Assembly (NCBI GenBank): GCA_910588375.1
Contig: CAJUQA010000014.1
Location: 7,820 to 71,819 of the forward strand
Length of the DNA: 64,000 nt
Source: an uncultured Odoribacter sp.
GTDB taxonomy: Bacteria > Bacteroidota > Bacteroidia > Bacteroidales > Marinifilaceae
Reading direction: 5' to 3'
In this document: in pieces, positions 52,378 through 61,598 of the stretch
Layout: every line of letters begins with the position of its first letter
Position numbering within the stretch: the first letter of the stretch is position 1
Notes under the pieces: generated by a model
The model's input: only the letters and a program-made list of their open reading frames with translations
Database searches by the model: none
What the model was told of the DNA's origin: nothing
Position numbers and translations under genes: made by a program

Positions 52378-55300
52378 ATGGTTGAATTTCTGATCAAAAG
52401 ACCGATCGCCGTCACCATGTCGCTGATAGCCGTATTGGTGTTGGGGATATTGGCAATCAATCTGCTTCCGGTATCCCTGATGCCGGAAGTCAAAATACCG
52501 CAAGTGACCGTACAGGTGACCGCCGAAAACCTGTCAGCACGCGAACTGGATGCCACCATTGTCAAGCCGTTACGCAACCAGCTCACACAATTGAGCCATT
52601 TGACGGACATCCGCACGGAAACCCGCGACGGACGGGGCAATATTTTTATGGAATTTGAACACGGTTCGGACATCGACTTTATCTTCATTGAAGTAAATGA
52701 AAAAATAGACCGTACCAACCTGCCCCGCGACATCGAGCGTCCCCGCACCATCAAAGCCAATGCCACCGACATCCCGGCGTTTTACATGAATCTTACCCTC
52801 AAAGAAAGCACCGGCGATATACGGGAATTTATCGAACTCAGCAAATTCGGTCTGGCGGTAATCTCCAAAAGGATTGAGCAGATACCGGAAGTAGCGATGG
52901 TGGACATCAGCGGACAAACACTGTCGGAATTGCTTATCATTCCCGACTATTTCAAATTGAAGTCTTTAGGACTCCAGCCTTCCGACCTGGAAGAAGCTAT
53001 CAAAAACAATAACATCAACCTGGGCAATCTTACCATCCGGGACGGGGAATACCAATACAATATCCGTTTTTCCTCGACACTCACCAACAAACGGGATATT
53101 GAAAACGTCTACTGCAAAGTCAACGACCGGCTTTACCAACTGAAAGAACTGGCCACGGTCAAGGAGGAAGCGCAGAAACAGACGGGCTCCGTACTTTCTG
53201 ACGGTAAACCGGCTCTGACCCTGGCTATCATCAAGCAAGCCGATGCCCGCATGTCCGATTTGAAAGAAGAAATAACGAAACTGACAGAGGTATTCCGCAA
53301 AGACTATCCACATATCGATTTTGTCATGACACGGGATCAAACCGCCTTGTTGGATTATTCCATCGATAACCTGACACAGAATCTGCTGGCGGGTATCTTC
53401 CTGGCCTGTTTCATCATCTTTTTTTTCATGCAGGATTTCCGGTCTCCCCTACTGATTACCATCACCATCCCCATTGCGCTGATTATTTCCATGCTGTTCA
53501 TGTATATGGCAGGCATCTCCATCAACATTATCTCCCTGTCGGGTATTGTACTCGGCGTGGGTATGATGGTTGACAATTCCATCATCGTCATCGACAATAT
53601 CACACAACACTGGGACAAAGGAGAACCGCTCCAGATTGCGGCAGTACGGGGAACAAACGAAGTATTTACCCCCATGCTCAGTTCCGTGTTGACAACCTGC
53701 GCGGTATTCATTCCCCTGATTTTCATGAGCGGCATCTCAGGTGCCTTATTCTACGACCAGGCAATGGCGGTAACCATTGGTCTGTTATCCTCCCTGGCCG
53801 TTGCCATCCTGATTATCCCCGTATATTATTACCTGATATACAGAAAAAACAACACCCGGCAGCAAAATAAATTCTTTGCCCGTTTCCAACTGATCAATTA
53901 CGAAGCCGTATACGAAAGAGGGTTGAAATGGATATTCCGACACCAACTGACAGCCTGGTGTATTTTCGGAGGCATGATTATATGCAGTTGTCTGATTTAT
54001 TCGGTAATTGAAAAAAGGAAACTCCCCCCGATTACCCAAAACGACCTTTTACTGAATATCGAATGGAACCAGAAAATCAATGCCGCCGAAAATGAAAAAA
54101 GAACAGACCGATTGGTGCACCATTTGCGGGGGTTGCTTTCCCAAAATACAATCATGGCGGGCACACAGAAATTCCTGCTCTCCCATACCAAAGAAAACTC
54201 CATCACAGAAGCAACCGTTTACCTGAAAACCATTCATCCGGACAGCGTACAACCTCTATTGCAACGCATCGACGGATTCATGAAAAAGCAATATCCCCGT
54301 GCGGTCTATTACACGGAAAGTTCCGGCAACATCTTCGACATGATTTTCGCGGAAAGAGAACCGTCGTTGGTGGCCCGCATCCGGAGCATTGACGGCAAAT
54401 CCCCCGACCCGGACAAACTGAATAAACTACTGACCACCATCCGGAAACAGCTCCCCGGCTATTACATCGAACCGGTAGCCTGGCAGGAAGTGGTGCAGCT
54501 CCGCACTTCTCCGGAACTCATGACGCTGTATAACGTGGATTACACCACGCTTTTCTACAAACTGAAAAGTGCGTTCAATGAAAACCGGATTTTCAATCTG
54601 AACGAGGGAGAATACTCCGTGCCCATCATTTTAGGGGATGAAGAACACACCCTGCAAGACCTCCTGCAAAACAACTCCGTACGGAATAAAGATGAAGTGG
54701 AAATCCCTCTGAATACGTTAGTCCGGGAAAGCCGGGTCAACGACCTGAAAAACCTTATCTCGGGACCGGAAGGCGAATTCTATCCCCTCAATTTGGAGGT
54801 GGCGGACAAAGAAATCAACAGAGTAACGGACAAAATATCCGCCATCGTGGCCGACAATGCCGACTTTGAGGTCAGCTACAGCGGCAGTTACTATTCCAAC
54901 CGCGCCCTCATCAAAGAACTTTCGGTCATTCTGGCGGTGTCCCTGCTACTGCTCTATTTCATCCTGGCTGCCCAATTCGAATCGTTGATTCAACCCTTTG
55001 TCATCCTGTCGGAAATCGCGGTTGACCTTTTCGGAGCCTTGTTCCTGTTGTGGATTTGCGGGTCAAGTATCAACATCATGTCGATGATCGGTATCATTGT
55101 CATGTGCGGTATCGTTATCAACGATTCCATCCTGAAAGTGGATACCATCAACCAGTTGCGCCGCTCAGGCTACCATTTGAAAAGAGCTATCATGATGGCT
55201 GGCAACCGGCGGCTGAAACCCATTATCATGACGTCATTGACCACGATTTTAGCCATCGCTCCGTTCCTGTTCACCGGCAATCTGGGAGCGGACCTGCAAT

Positions 55301-55419
55301 TTCCTTTGTCACTGGCCATTATCGGAGGCATGAGCGTCGGCACCATCGTGAGTGTATATTTCATCCCGTTAGCTTATTACTACATATACCGGAAAAAAGA
55401 AAAGTCTGCAAACTTATGA
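52378..55419 (+). CDS. RND efflux permease, first of two (HAE1/MdtB-like)
   Basis: A 1013-residue, 12-helix proton-driven pump subunit. The N-terminus MVEFLIKRPIAVTMSLIAVL is typical of RND proteins. The two periplasmic loops occupy about 35-330 and 540-840. In helix 4 the usual Asp-Asp pair reads GMMVDNSIIVIDN (D399-N400), so only one aspartate remains. Helix 10 reads GIVINDSILKVDTINQL with a Lys placed differently from the usual relay. It may work as a heteromer with the next permease, as MdtB does with MdtC. Its TGA overlaps the next ATG. Confidence 0.9.
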   Translation: MVEFLIKRPIAVTMSLIAVLVLGILAINLLPVSLMPEVKIPQVTVQVTAENLSARELDATIVKPLRNQLTQLSHLTDIRTETRDGRGNIFMEFEHGSDIDFIFIEVNEKIDRTNLPRDIERPRTIKANATDIPAFYMNLTLKESTGDIREFIELSKFGLAVISKRIEQIPEVAMVDISGQTLSELLIIPDYFKLKSLGLQPSDLEEAIKNNNINLGNLTIRDGEYQYNIRFSSTLTNKRDIENVYCKVNDRLYQLKELATVKEEAQKQTGSVLSDGKPALTLAIIKQADARMSDLKEEITKLTEVFRKDYPHIDFVMTRDQTALLDYSIDNLTQNLLAGIFLACFIIFFFMQDFRSPLLITITIPIALIISMLFMYMAGISINIISLSGIVLGVGMMVDNSIIVIDNITQHWDKGEPLQIAAVRGTNEVFTPMLSSVLTTCAVFIPLIFMSGISGALFYDQAMAVTIGLLSSLAVAILIIPVYYYLIYRKNNTRQQNKFFARFQLINYEAVYERGLKWIFRHQLTAWCIFGGMIICSCLIYSVIEKRKLPPITQNDLLLNIEWNQKINAAENEKRTDRLVHHLRGLLSQNTIMAGTQKFLLSHTKENSITEATVYLKTIHPDSVQPLLQRIDGFMKKQYPRAVYYTESSGNIFDMIFAEREPSLVARIRSIDGKSPDPDKLNKLLTTIRKQLPGYYIEPVAWQEVVQLRTSPELMTLYNVDYTTLFYKLKSAFNENRIFNLNEGEYSVPIILGDEEHTLQDLLQNNSVRNKDEVEIPLNTLVRESRVNDLKNLISGPEGEFYPLNLEVADKEINRVTDKISAIVADNADFEVSYSGSYYSNRALIKELSVILAVSLLLLYFILAAQFESLIQPFVILSEIAVDLFGALFLLWICGSSINIMSMIGIIVMCGIVINDSILKVDTINQLRRSGYHLKRAIMMAGNRRLKPIIMTSLTTILAIAPFLFTGNLGADLQFPLSLAIIGGMSVGTIVSVYFIPLAYYYIYRKKEKSANL

Positions 55420-58400
55420 ACGAAACAGGCGCAAATAAACGGGGATTCTCCCAGTTTTCCATCATTCTGACCATGGTGGCTCTTATGGTGGTGGGCATCA
55501 GTATGATTCCCATGCTGAACATCCGGTATACGCCTTCACTCAAACAGCAAAACCTGACTCTCTCTTTCAACTGGTACGGAGCATCGGCACGGATTATCGA
55601 GCAGGAAGTGACCTCCAAAATAGAAGGGGTACTGGCCTCCGTCAGAGGCATTAAAGAGATGAACTCGGTGACAGGCAAAGGTTCCGGCCGCATCACCCTG
55701 TCCATCAAAAAGAATGAAAACATCGACGCCATTCGGTTTGAAATAGCCACTCTCATCAAACAATTATATCCCCGCCTGCCGGAACAAGTCAGTTACCCCA
55801 ACTTCTCCACCAACACTTCCGGAGAGGAACACCAGACCTTGATTTCCTACACACTGAACGCCCCCATTTCCACCTCCCGGATTCAGAAATACGCAGAGGA
55901 ACACATCGTACCCGTCATCTCCCGGCTTGACGGTATCAACAGCGTGGAAGTATACGGCGCCACGCCCTACGAATGGGAAATCCGCTTTAACCCCAACAAA
56001 TGTAGCGCATTAGGAATTACAGCCGGCAACATTGCCCAGGCCATCAATACCTACCACACCGAAAATATATTGGGTCTCACCACAGAACGAACCCTATCGG
56101 GCGATACGTTACAAGTGCGTGTATTGCTGGCAAATACATCCAAAGACCTCTCCACATCCGACAGTCCGGCAAAGAAAAACGGCAATACCGTCAGCGGATA
56201 CGAAATTTGGGACAACATCCCCATTGCCAACAACCACGGGCGCATCATCTACCTGAAAGACATCGCCACCGTTCAATATAAAGAACAACTCCCGACCCAT
56301 TATTACCGCATCAACGGACTGAATAATATCAATCTCTCCGTCCTGGCGGAAAAACATATCAATACGCTGGAAGTCTCGGCACGCATCAAGGAGGAAATGA
56401 AAAAACTGGAAGCGCATTTTCCCGAAAACTATTCCGTGATTATCGCCTACGACTCTTCCAAAGAGATACAGAAAGAACTTGACAAAATCTATGTCCGGAC
56501 CATCATGTCCACATTGATATTGTTATTATTTGTCTACGCCGTGAGCCGCAAACTCCGCTACCTGTTCCTTATCATTGTCACCCTGCTTGCCAATATATTG
56601 CTGGCGTTCATTTTCTATAATCTGTTCGGTCTGGAAATACACCTGTATTCAATGGCAGGCATTACCGTCTCGCTCGGACTGATTATCGACACCAGCATTA
56701 TTATGATAGACCACTATAGCTATTACCATAACCGAAAAGCCTTTTTAGCCATTTTCGCCGCCCTGCTGACAACCATCGGAGCCCTGACCATCGTGTTTTT
56801 TCTTCCGGAAAACCAGCGCAACAACCTGATTGATTTTTCATCCGTCATTATTATCAACCTCACGGTATCCCTGCTTATCGCCCTACTATTTATCCCCGCT
56901 TTGCTCGACAAACTCCCCATCCGTCCGAGAAGAGGTAAAAAACTCCTCAAATCCCGGCGACGGTTGGTCAGATTTACCCGTTCCTATGGCAAATTCATCA
57001 CATTTTGCAGACGTCCGCGATACAAATGGATACTGATTACCCTCATTATACTGGCATTCGGTCTGCCCGTACACCTTCTTCCGGCCAAACTCAAAGACGA
57101 AAAAGACAACGAACGGAAAGGATTTTTTCCCGAATTGTACAACAAGACCATCGGAAGCAAATTTTACCAAAATACCCTCAAACCCTACCTGGAACCTGCA
57201 TTGGGAGGAACATTACGTCTTTTTACGGAACACGTCTTCAACGGCAATTATTACAATGACCCGCAACGCACACGTCTCTATATCAGAGCCTCTATGCCGG
57301 AAGGCTGTACGGTACACCAACTGAACGAAGTGATGCTGAAAATGGAAAACTTCCTCAGCCAATACCAGGAAATCGAGACATATCAGACGTATGTGTACAA
57401 TTACGACAATTCCGGCATCACCATCACGTTCCGCCCCGACGCGGAAAACAGCAGTTTTCCCGTTATTCTGAAAGACATCCTCATAGCCAAAGCCAATGAC
57501 CTCGGCGGCGCGGACTGGAGCATATACGGCATAGGACAGGGATTTTCCAACGCCCTGGGCTCGGGATACAAAAGCAACCAAATCCGGCTTTCCGGCTACA
57601 ATTATGACATGCTCTATTCCTTTGCCCGACAACTGTGTGACAGTCTGCAACTCAACAAGCGGGTATCCGCTCCCGAAATCATGGGTTCCGATAGCTGGAG
57701 GAGCAAAAATTCCACCGAATATTTTATCGATTTCAATTTTGAACGCTTTGCCCAACAGGAACTGCGTCCCAGCGATTACTACCATTTCCTGACCCAGCAA
57801 CTCTACCGCAATCCGCTCAATCCGGTCCTGATTGACAACCAGCAGGTCGCCGTTTCCCTGGTCTCATCGGAAAATAAAAACTTCGACGTATGGCACCTTG
57901 AAAACGACATTATTACAATGAATGACAAATCGGTCAAATTAGCGGAATTGGGAAACATCGAAAAACGCCGCTCCGGCAACGATATATATAAAACCAACCA
58001 GGTCTATTCCCTGTTGGTTGCCTATGATTTCCTCGGTCCTTACGAACTGGCCAGACGAGTAATGGAACGCCATATCGACAAACTCAACAATCAATTGCCC
58101 CTGGGCTTCAAAGCAGAAAAAAACGGCTGGAACTGGGATTGGTCCACGCAAAAAAAACAATATGCCCTTCTCTTCTTGGTTATTGCCATCATCTACCTGG
58201 TATGTGCCATCCTTTTTGAATCATTGTGGCAACCTTTTGTGATCATCGTCATGATACCCATCTCTTTTATCGGGGTATTTCTGACTTTTTACCTCTTCAA
58301 ATTCACATTCGACCAGGGCGGCTTCGCCTCGTTCGTACTGCTGTGCGGTATTGTCGTCAATGCAGGCATTTACATCATCAACGAATACAACCTCACCTGC

Positions 58401-58649
58401 CAGGCCACCCGCAAACAAGGCTTAAAATACTATTTAAAATCATACAACCACAAAATCATCCCGATATTCCTGACCATCGTCTCCACCATTTTGGGATTGA
58501 TTCCTTTCGTATACGAAGGCTCCAAAGAAGTATTCTGGTTCTCCTTTGCCGTAGGCGCCATGGGAGGCATGGTTTTCTCCATCGTCGCCCTGCTGCTCTA
58601 CCTCCCGCTTTTCATGAAATTTAAAACCCGAAAATCAAACCCATTTTGA
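55416..58649 (+). CDS. RND efflux permease, second of two (divergent partner)
   Basis: A 1077-residue RND protein. A longer frame back to 55050 is rejected because it only overlaps the first permease, and ATG 55416 in an ATGA overlap gives the normal start MNETGANKRGFSQFSIIL. Helix 4 reads GLIIDTSIIMIDHYSYY (D425-T426) and helix 10 GIVVNAGIYIINEYNLT, so the standard proton-relay residues are mostly missing. This fits a structural or substrate-selecting partner of the first permease (inference). It closes the efflux operon. Confidence 0.88.
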   Translation: MNETGANKRGFSQFSIILTMVALMVVGISMIPMLNIRYTPSLKQQNLTLSFNWYGASARIIEQEVTSKIEGVLASVRGIKEMNSVTGKGSGRITLSIKKNENIDAIRFEIATLIKQLYPRLPEQVSYPNFSTNTSGEEHQTLISYTLNAPISTSRIQKYAEEHIVPVISRLDGINSVEVYGATPYEWEIRFNPNKCSALGITAGNIAQAINTYHTENILGLTTERTLSGDTLQVRVLLANTSKDLSTSDSPAKKNGNTVSGYEIWDNIPIANNHGRIIYLKDIATVQYKEQLPTHYYRINGLNNINLSVLAEKHINTLEVSARIKEEMKKLEAHFPENYSVIIAYDSSKEIQKELDKIYVRTIMSTLILLLFVYAVSRKLRYLFLIIVTLLANILLAFIFYNLFGLEIHLYSMAGITVSLGLIIDTSIIMIDHYSYYHNRKAFLAIFAALLTTIGALTIVFFLPENQRNNLIDFSSVIIINLTVSLLIALLFIPALLDKLPIRPRRGKKLLKSRRRLVRFTRSYGKFITFCRRPRYKWILITLIILAFGLPVHLLPAKLKDEKDNERKGFFPELYNKTIGSKFYQNTLKPYLEPALGGTLRLFTEHVFNGNYYNDPQRTRLYIRASMPEGCTVHQLNEVMLKMENFLSQYQEIETYQTYVYNYDNSGITITFRPDAENSSFPVILKDILIAKANDLGGADWSIYGIGQGFSNALGSGYKSNQIRLSGYNYDMLYSFARQLCDSLQLNKRVSAPEIMGSDSWRSKNSTEYFIDFNFERFAQQELRPSDYYHFLTQQLYRNPLNPVLIDNQQVAVSLVSSENKNFDVWHLENDIITMNDKSVKLAELGNIEKRRSGNDIYKTNQVYSLLVAYDFLGPYELARRVMERHIDKLNNQLPLGFKAEKNGWNWDWSTQKKQYALLFLVIAIIYLVCAILFESLWQPFVIIVMIPISFIGVFLTFYLFKFTFDQGGFASFVLLCGIVVNAGIYIINEYNLTCQATRKQGLKYYLKSYNHKIIPIFLTIVSTILGLIPFVYEGSKEVFWFSFAVGAMGGMVFSIVALLLYLPLFMKFKTRKSNPF

Positions 58650-58675
58650 GTCCGTATATTTTCAGTTTTATTTTT

Positions 58676-58683
58676 TATCTTTG
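58676..58683 (+). promoter_or_regulatory. -7 box of meaB
   Basis: TATCTTTG is an exact match 18 bp ahead of ATG 58702. It overlaps a TTG codon that would otherwise extend the frame, so the ATG is the true start. Confidence 0.65.
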
Positions 58684-58701
58684 ATTCCAAATAAAAAAAA
58701 T

Positions 58702-59808
58702 ATGTCGGAATGTATAGAACATCCGGAAAATTCTCCGGAATACGAAGGATTGAAAGTAAACAAGGGTATTGAACAGCCGGAGGCGATGAATCCGAATATC
58801 GCGGCGCGTTTGAAACTCATCAAGAAAAAAACGCTGACGACAGACGATTATGTCGAAGGCATTTTAAAAGGAGATATCAACATACTCAGTCAAGCGATTA
58901 CCCTGGTCGAAAGTTCCAAAACAGAACACCAGCTGATAGCCCAGGAGGTTATCAAACGCTGTCTCCCCTCATCGGGTAATTCCGTACGGATTGGCATCAC
59001 AGGCGTGCCGGGAGCCGGTAAAAGTACTTTTATCGAGAGTTTCGGGAAATACCTGACCGGACAGGGACATAAAATTGCCGTACTGGCAATCGACCCCAGC
59101 AGCGAACGCTCCAAAGGGAGCATTCTGGGAGACAAGACACGAATGGAGGAACTTTCCTGCGACCCGAAAGCCTATATCCGTCCTTCCCCTTCCGCCGGTT
59201 CACTGGGCGGTGTAGCCCGCAAAACACGGGAAGCCATGATTCTCTGTGAAGTGGCGGGATTCGACATCATCCTGATAGAAACGGTGGGCGTGGGACAAAG
59301 TGAAACTGCCGTCCATTCGATGGTGGATTTCTTCCTATTGTTGCAAATTGCCGGAGCAGGCGATGAACTGCAAGGCATCAAACGCGGCATCATGGAAATG
59401 GCGGACAGTATCATTATCAACAAAGCCGACGGCAACAACATACAACGGGCGGAACTGGCAAAAGCCCAATTGCAAACCGCCCTGCATTTCTTCCCGCCCC
59501 ACGAATCGGGTGTAACTCCCAAAGTCATGACCTGCTCGGCCTACGAACGAACCGGCATTGACGCCATTTGGGAAAATATCCTGCACTATTGCAGTGAAAC
59601 CCAACAAAACGGCTATTTTGACTGTCGGCGGAGAGAACAAGCCAAATACTGGATGTATGAAACCATCAACGAACAGCTGAAAAACCGTTTTTACCAACAA
59701 GAAAAGGAACAAATCAAACAGGCGGAAGAAAAAGTATTAAACAATGAATTGAGTTCCTTTACCGCCGCATTCGATTTGCTGGAAGATTATTTCAGCAAAC
59801 AGGATTAA
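58702..59808 (+). CDS. meaB: MeaB-family methylmalonyl-CoA mutase GTPase chaperone
   Basis: A 368-residue G3E GTPase. The Walker A motif is GVPGAGKSTF, followed by AIDPSSERSKGSILGDKTRM and the switch region IETVGVGQSE. NKADGNN is the G4 motif, and a C-terminal dimerisation helix closes the protein. MeaB loads and protects the B12-dependent methylmalonyl-CoA mutase used in the succinate-propionate pathway. The mutase genes are not next to it here, unlike in many genomes. The last 17 bp overlap the tail of the next, convergent gene. Confidence 0.93.
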   Translation: MSECIEHPENSPEYEGLKVNKGIEQPEAMNPNIAARLKLIKKKTLTTDDYVEGILKGDINILSQAITLVESSKTEHQLIAQEVIKRCLPSSGNSVRIGITGVPGAGKSTFIESFGKYLTGQGHKIAVLAIDPSSERSKGSILGDKTRMEELSCDPKAYIRPSPSAGSLGGVARKTREAMILCEVAGFDIILIETVGVGQSETAVHSMVDFFLLLQIAGAGDELQGIKRGIMEMADSIIINKADGNNIQRAELAKAQLQTALHFFPPHESGVTPKVMTCSAYERTGIDAIWENILHYCSETQQNGYFDCRRREQAKYWMYETINEQLKNRFYQQEKEQIKQAEEKVLNNELSSFTAAFDLLEDYFSKQD

Positions 59809-60241
59809 AGCCCGGAAAACCGGGAAGAAAAGAAAACGTGCGGTCTTCGTTCAGTCTGCCGCAATAATGTGCCACCCCGTTGGTAATCGCCACATACGGA
59901 GCCGCCATTACCAAATTATACCGGAATACCTGGTCAAAAACCACCTGGGACAATGCCACCGTCGGAGCCTTACACTCTACAATCAGATAAGGTTCCGACT
60001 GCCGGTCATAACAAACCACGTCAAAGCGTCTTTTCAAACCGTATAAATTAATCTCCTTCTCCACAGAAATCAACGCCCGGGGATAATGCTTTTCCTCCAC
60101 CAGATAATGAATCAAATGCTGACGCACCCATTCCTCCGGCGTCAATACCACATATTTTTTCCGGATGATGTCAAAAATCATCATCGTTCCGTCATGTTTC
60201 CGGATTTGATAATCAAAGGGCGGAAAAGTAAGGTTTTGCAT
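59792..60241 (-). CDS. Orphan HsdR-N-like (type I restriction R subunit N-terminal) nuclease-fold protein
   Basis: A 149-residue protein built like the PD-(D/E)XK N-terminal domain of type I restriction R subunits. E61 and E63 lie in VEKEINLY, D74 in KRRFDVVCYD, and E89-x-K91 in LIVECKAP, so all catalytic positions are kept. The helicase part, HsdM and HsdS are absent, and such stand-alone copies are common in Bacteroidota with no known role. It lies 8 bp downstream of queA on the same strand and overlaps the 3' end of meaB by 17 bp, tail to tail. Confidence 0.85.
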   Translation of the reverse strand: MQNLTFPPFDYQIRKHDGTMMIFDIIRKKYVVLTPEEWVRQHLIHYLVEEKHYPRALISVEKEINLYGLKRRFDVVCYDRQSEPYLIVECKAPTVALSQVVFDQVFRYNLVMAAPYVAITNGVAHYCGRLNEDRTFSFLPGFPGFNPVC

Positions 60242-60249
60242 AATAACGG

Positions 60250-61482
60250 TTACTTTTTATTTCTGATCCGGAGCAAACTGCTGTCTCCGTAACTCAGGAA
60301 ACGGAAATCATGAGCCAAAGCATAGGCATACACTCTCTTCCAGTCCTCCCCGATAGCGGCAGCCACCAACAAAAGAAGCGTACTCTGAGGCTGATGGAAA
60401 TTCGTAAACATTGCGTCAATCACCCGGTAACGATACCCCGGTAAAATAATGATTGTCGTAGAAGCCTTCAACCACTCCTCCCCGCTCCGCTCAAACCATC
60501 CCGCCAAAGCCTCCATCGCCTGTCCCAAAGTATAATGAGCGGGCAAATCATAACACTCCCACTGCTTCACACTGTTGAAATCCGTATATCCTTCCAAGAG
60601 CTTCACCCCCATCCAGTAAAGACTTTCAAGCGTGCGTACGGATGTCGTCCCCACGGCTATCACCTCCGCTCTTTTGTCCCGCAAGGAAAGCACCAACTTC
60701 CTGGGAACCACAATATGCTCCGTGTGCATATCATGCCCTCCTATCGTCTCCGCTTTCACCGGCCGGAACGTCCCCGCCCCCACATGCAATGTCAATTCTT
60801 CGATATTCACCCCCTGCAACCTCAAGTCCTTCAAAATAGCATCCGTAAAATGCAAACCTGCCGTCGGTGCCGCCACCGACCCCTCGTTTTTAGAATAAAC
60901 CGTTTGGTAACGAATCTTATCCGACTCTTCCGATTCCCGGTTCAAATACGGCGGTATGGGTATTTTGCCACAATGCTCCAATACCTCGCTGAAAGACAAA
61001 TCAGCATTCCATGAAAACCGTACAATCACCTCGCCTCCTGCTTTCGCCTCTAACTTAACCGCCTGCAAAGTAACTTGCTTCCCTTGCCAGTCAAACATAC
61101 AGGATATTGCCCCCTCTTTCCATTTTTTCAAATTCCCCACCATACAACTCCACTCGCAACTACCCGAAGTTGCAAAATTCCGGGCATAATCCGCCGGCTG
61201 AAAAGGTTCCAGGCAAAACACCTCGATATGGGCCCCCGTTTCTTTCTGAAAAAACAAACGGGCATGAATCACCTTCGTATTATTGAATATCAGCGTCTGT
61301 CCCGGTTTCAAGACACGGCGCACATCACTGAACACCCCTTCCTTTATCTCCCCCTCCTCATACATCAGCAACTTGGATGACTCCCGATTCGCCAAAGGAA
61401 ACCTGGCAATCCGGCCTTCCGACAACTCATACGAATACTCCTCGATTCTTATATTTTTTAGCTCATTCAACCCTGTACCCAT
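60250..61482 (-). CDS. queA: S-adenosylmethionine:tRNA ribosyltransferase-isomerase
   Basis: A 410-residue enzyme that transfers the ribosyl part of SAM to preQ1-modified tRNA to make epoxyqueuosine, the step after Tgt. Family motifs are IARFPLANRESSKLL (about 24-38), LIFNNTKVIHARLF, VAAPTAGLHFT (the most conserved block) and LHVGAGTFRPVK, plus VIDAMFTNFHQPQSTLLLLV. Length is longer than the ~350 residues of E. coli QueA because of inserts near 90-130, as in other Bacteroidota. It has its own promoter box and is followed by the HsdR-N-like gene. Confidence 0.93.
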   Translation of the reverse strand: MGTGLNELKNIRIEEYSYELSEGRIARFPLANRESSKLLMYEEGEIKEGVFSDVRRVLKPGQTLIFNNTKVIHARLFFQKETGAHIEVFCLEPFQPADYARNFATSGSCEWSCMVGNLKKWKEGAISCMFDWQGKQVTLQAVKLEAKAGGEVIVRFSWNADLSFSEVLEHCGKIPIPPYLNRESEESDKIRYQTVYSKNEGSVAAPTAGLHFTDAILKDLRLQGVNIEELTLHVGAGTFRPVKAETIGGHDMHTEHIVVPRKLVLSLRDKRAEVIAVGTTSVRTLESLYWMGVKLLEGYTDFNSVKQWECYDLPAHYTLGQAMEALAGWFERSGEEWLKASTTIIILPGYRYRVIDAMFTNFHQPQSTLLLLVAAAIGEDWKRVYAYALAHDFRFLSYGDSSLLRIRNKK

Positions 61483-61509
61483 TTTGTCCTATATAAATTC
61501 ACCGGTTGG

Positions 61510-61517
61510 CAAATATA
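61510..61517 (-). promoter_or_regulatory. -7 box of queA
   Basis: The minus strand reads TATATTTG, an exact TAnnTTTG match, 28 bp before the queA ATG. Confidence 0.6.
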
Positions 61518-61598
61518 CGGAAAAGGTTAAAAAATGCCACGCACGTCTAAATTTTACTTCCTATTTTAGCAATACAGGCAGATGGTTTGATTTCATAA

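Noticed and set aside
55050..55415. 365-bp in-frame extension of the second RND permease
   Set aside because: It only re-reads the end of the first permease gene in another frame and lacks RND features. The ATGA overlap start at 55416 is standard.
59792..60241. Type I restriction system
   Set aside because: Only the R-subunit N-terminal fold is present. No helicase, HsdM or HsdS gene is near.
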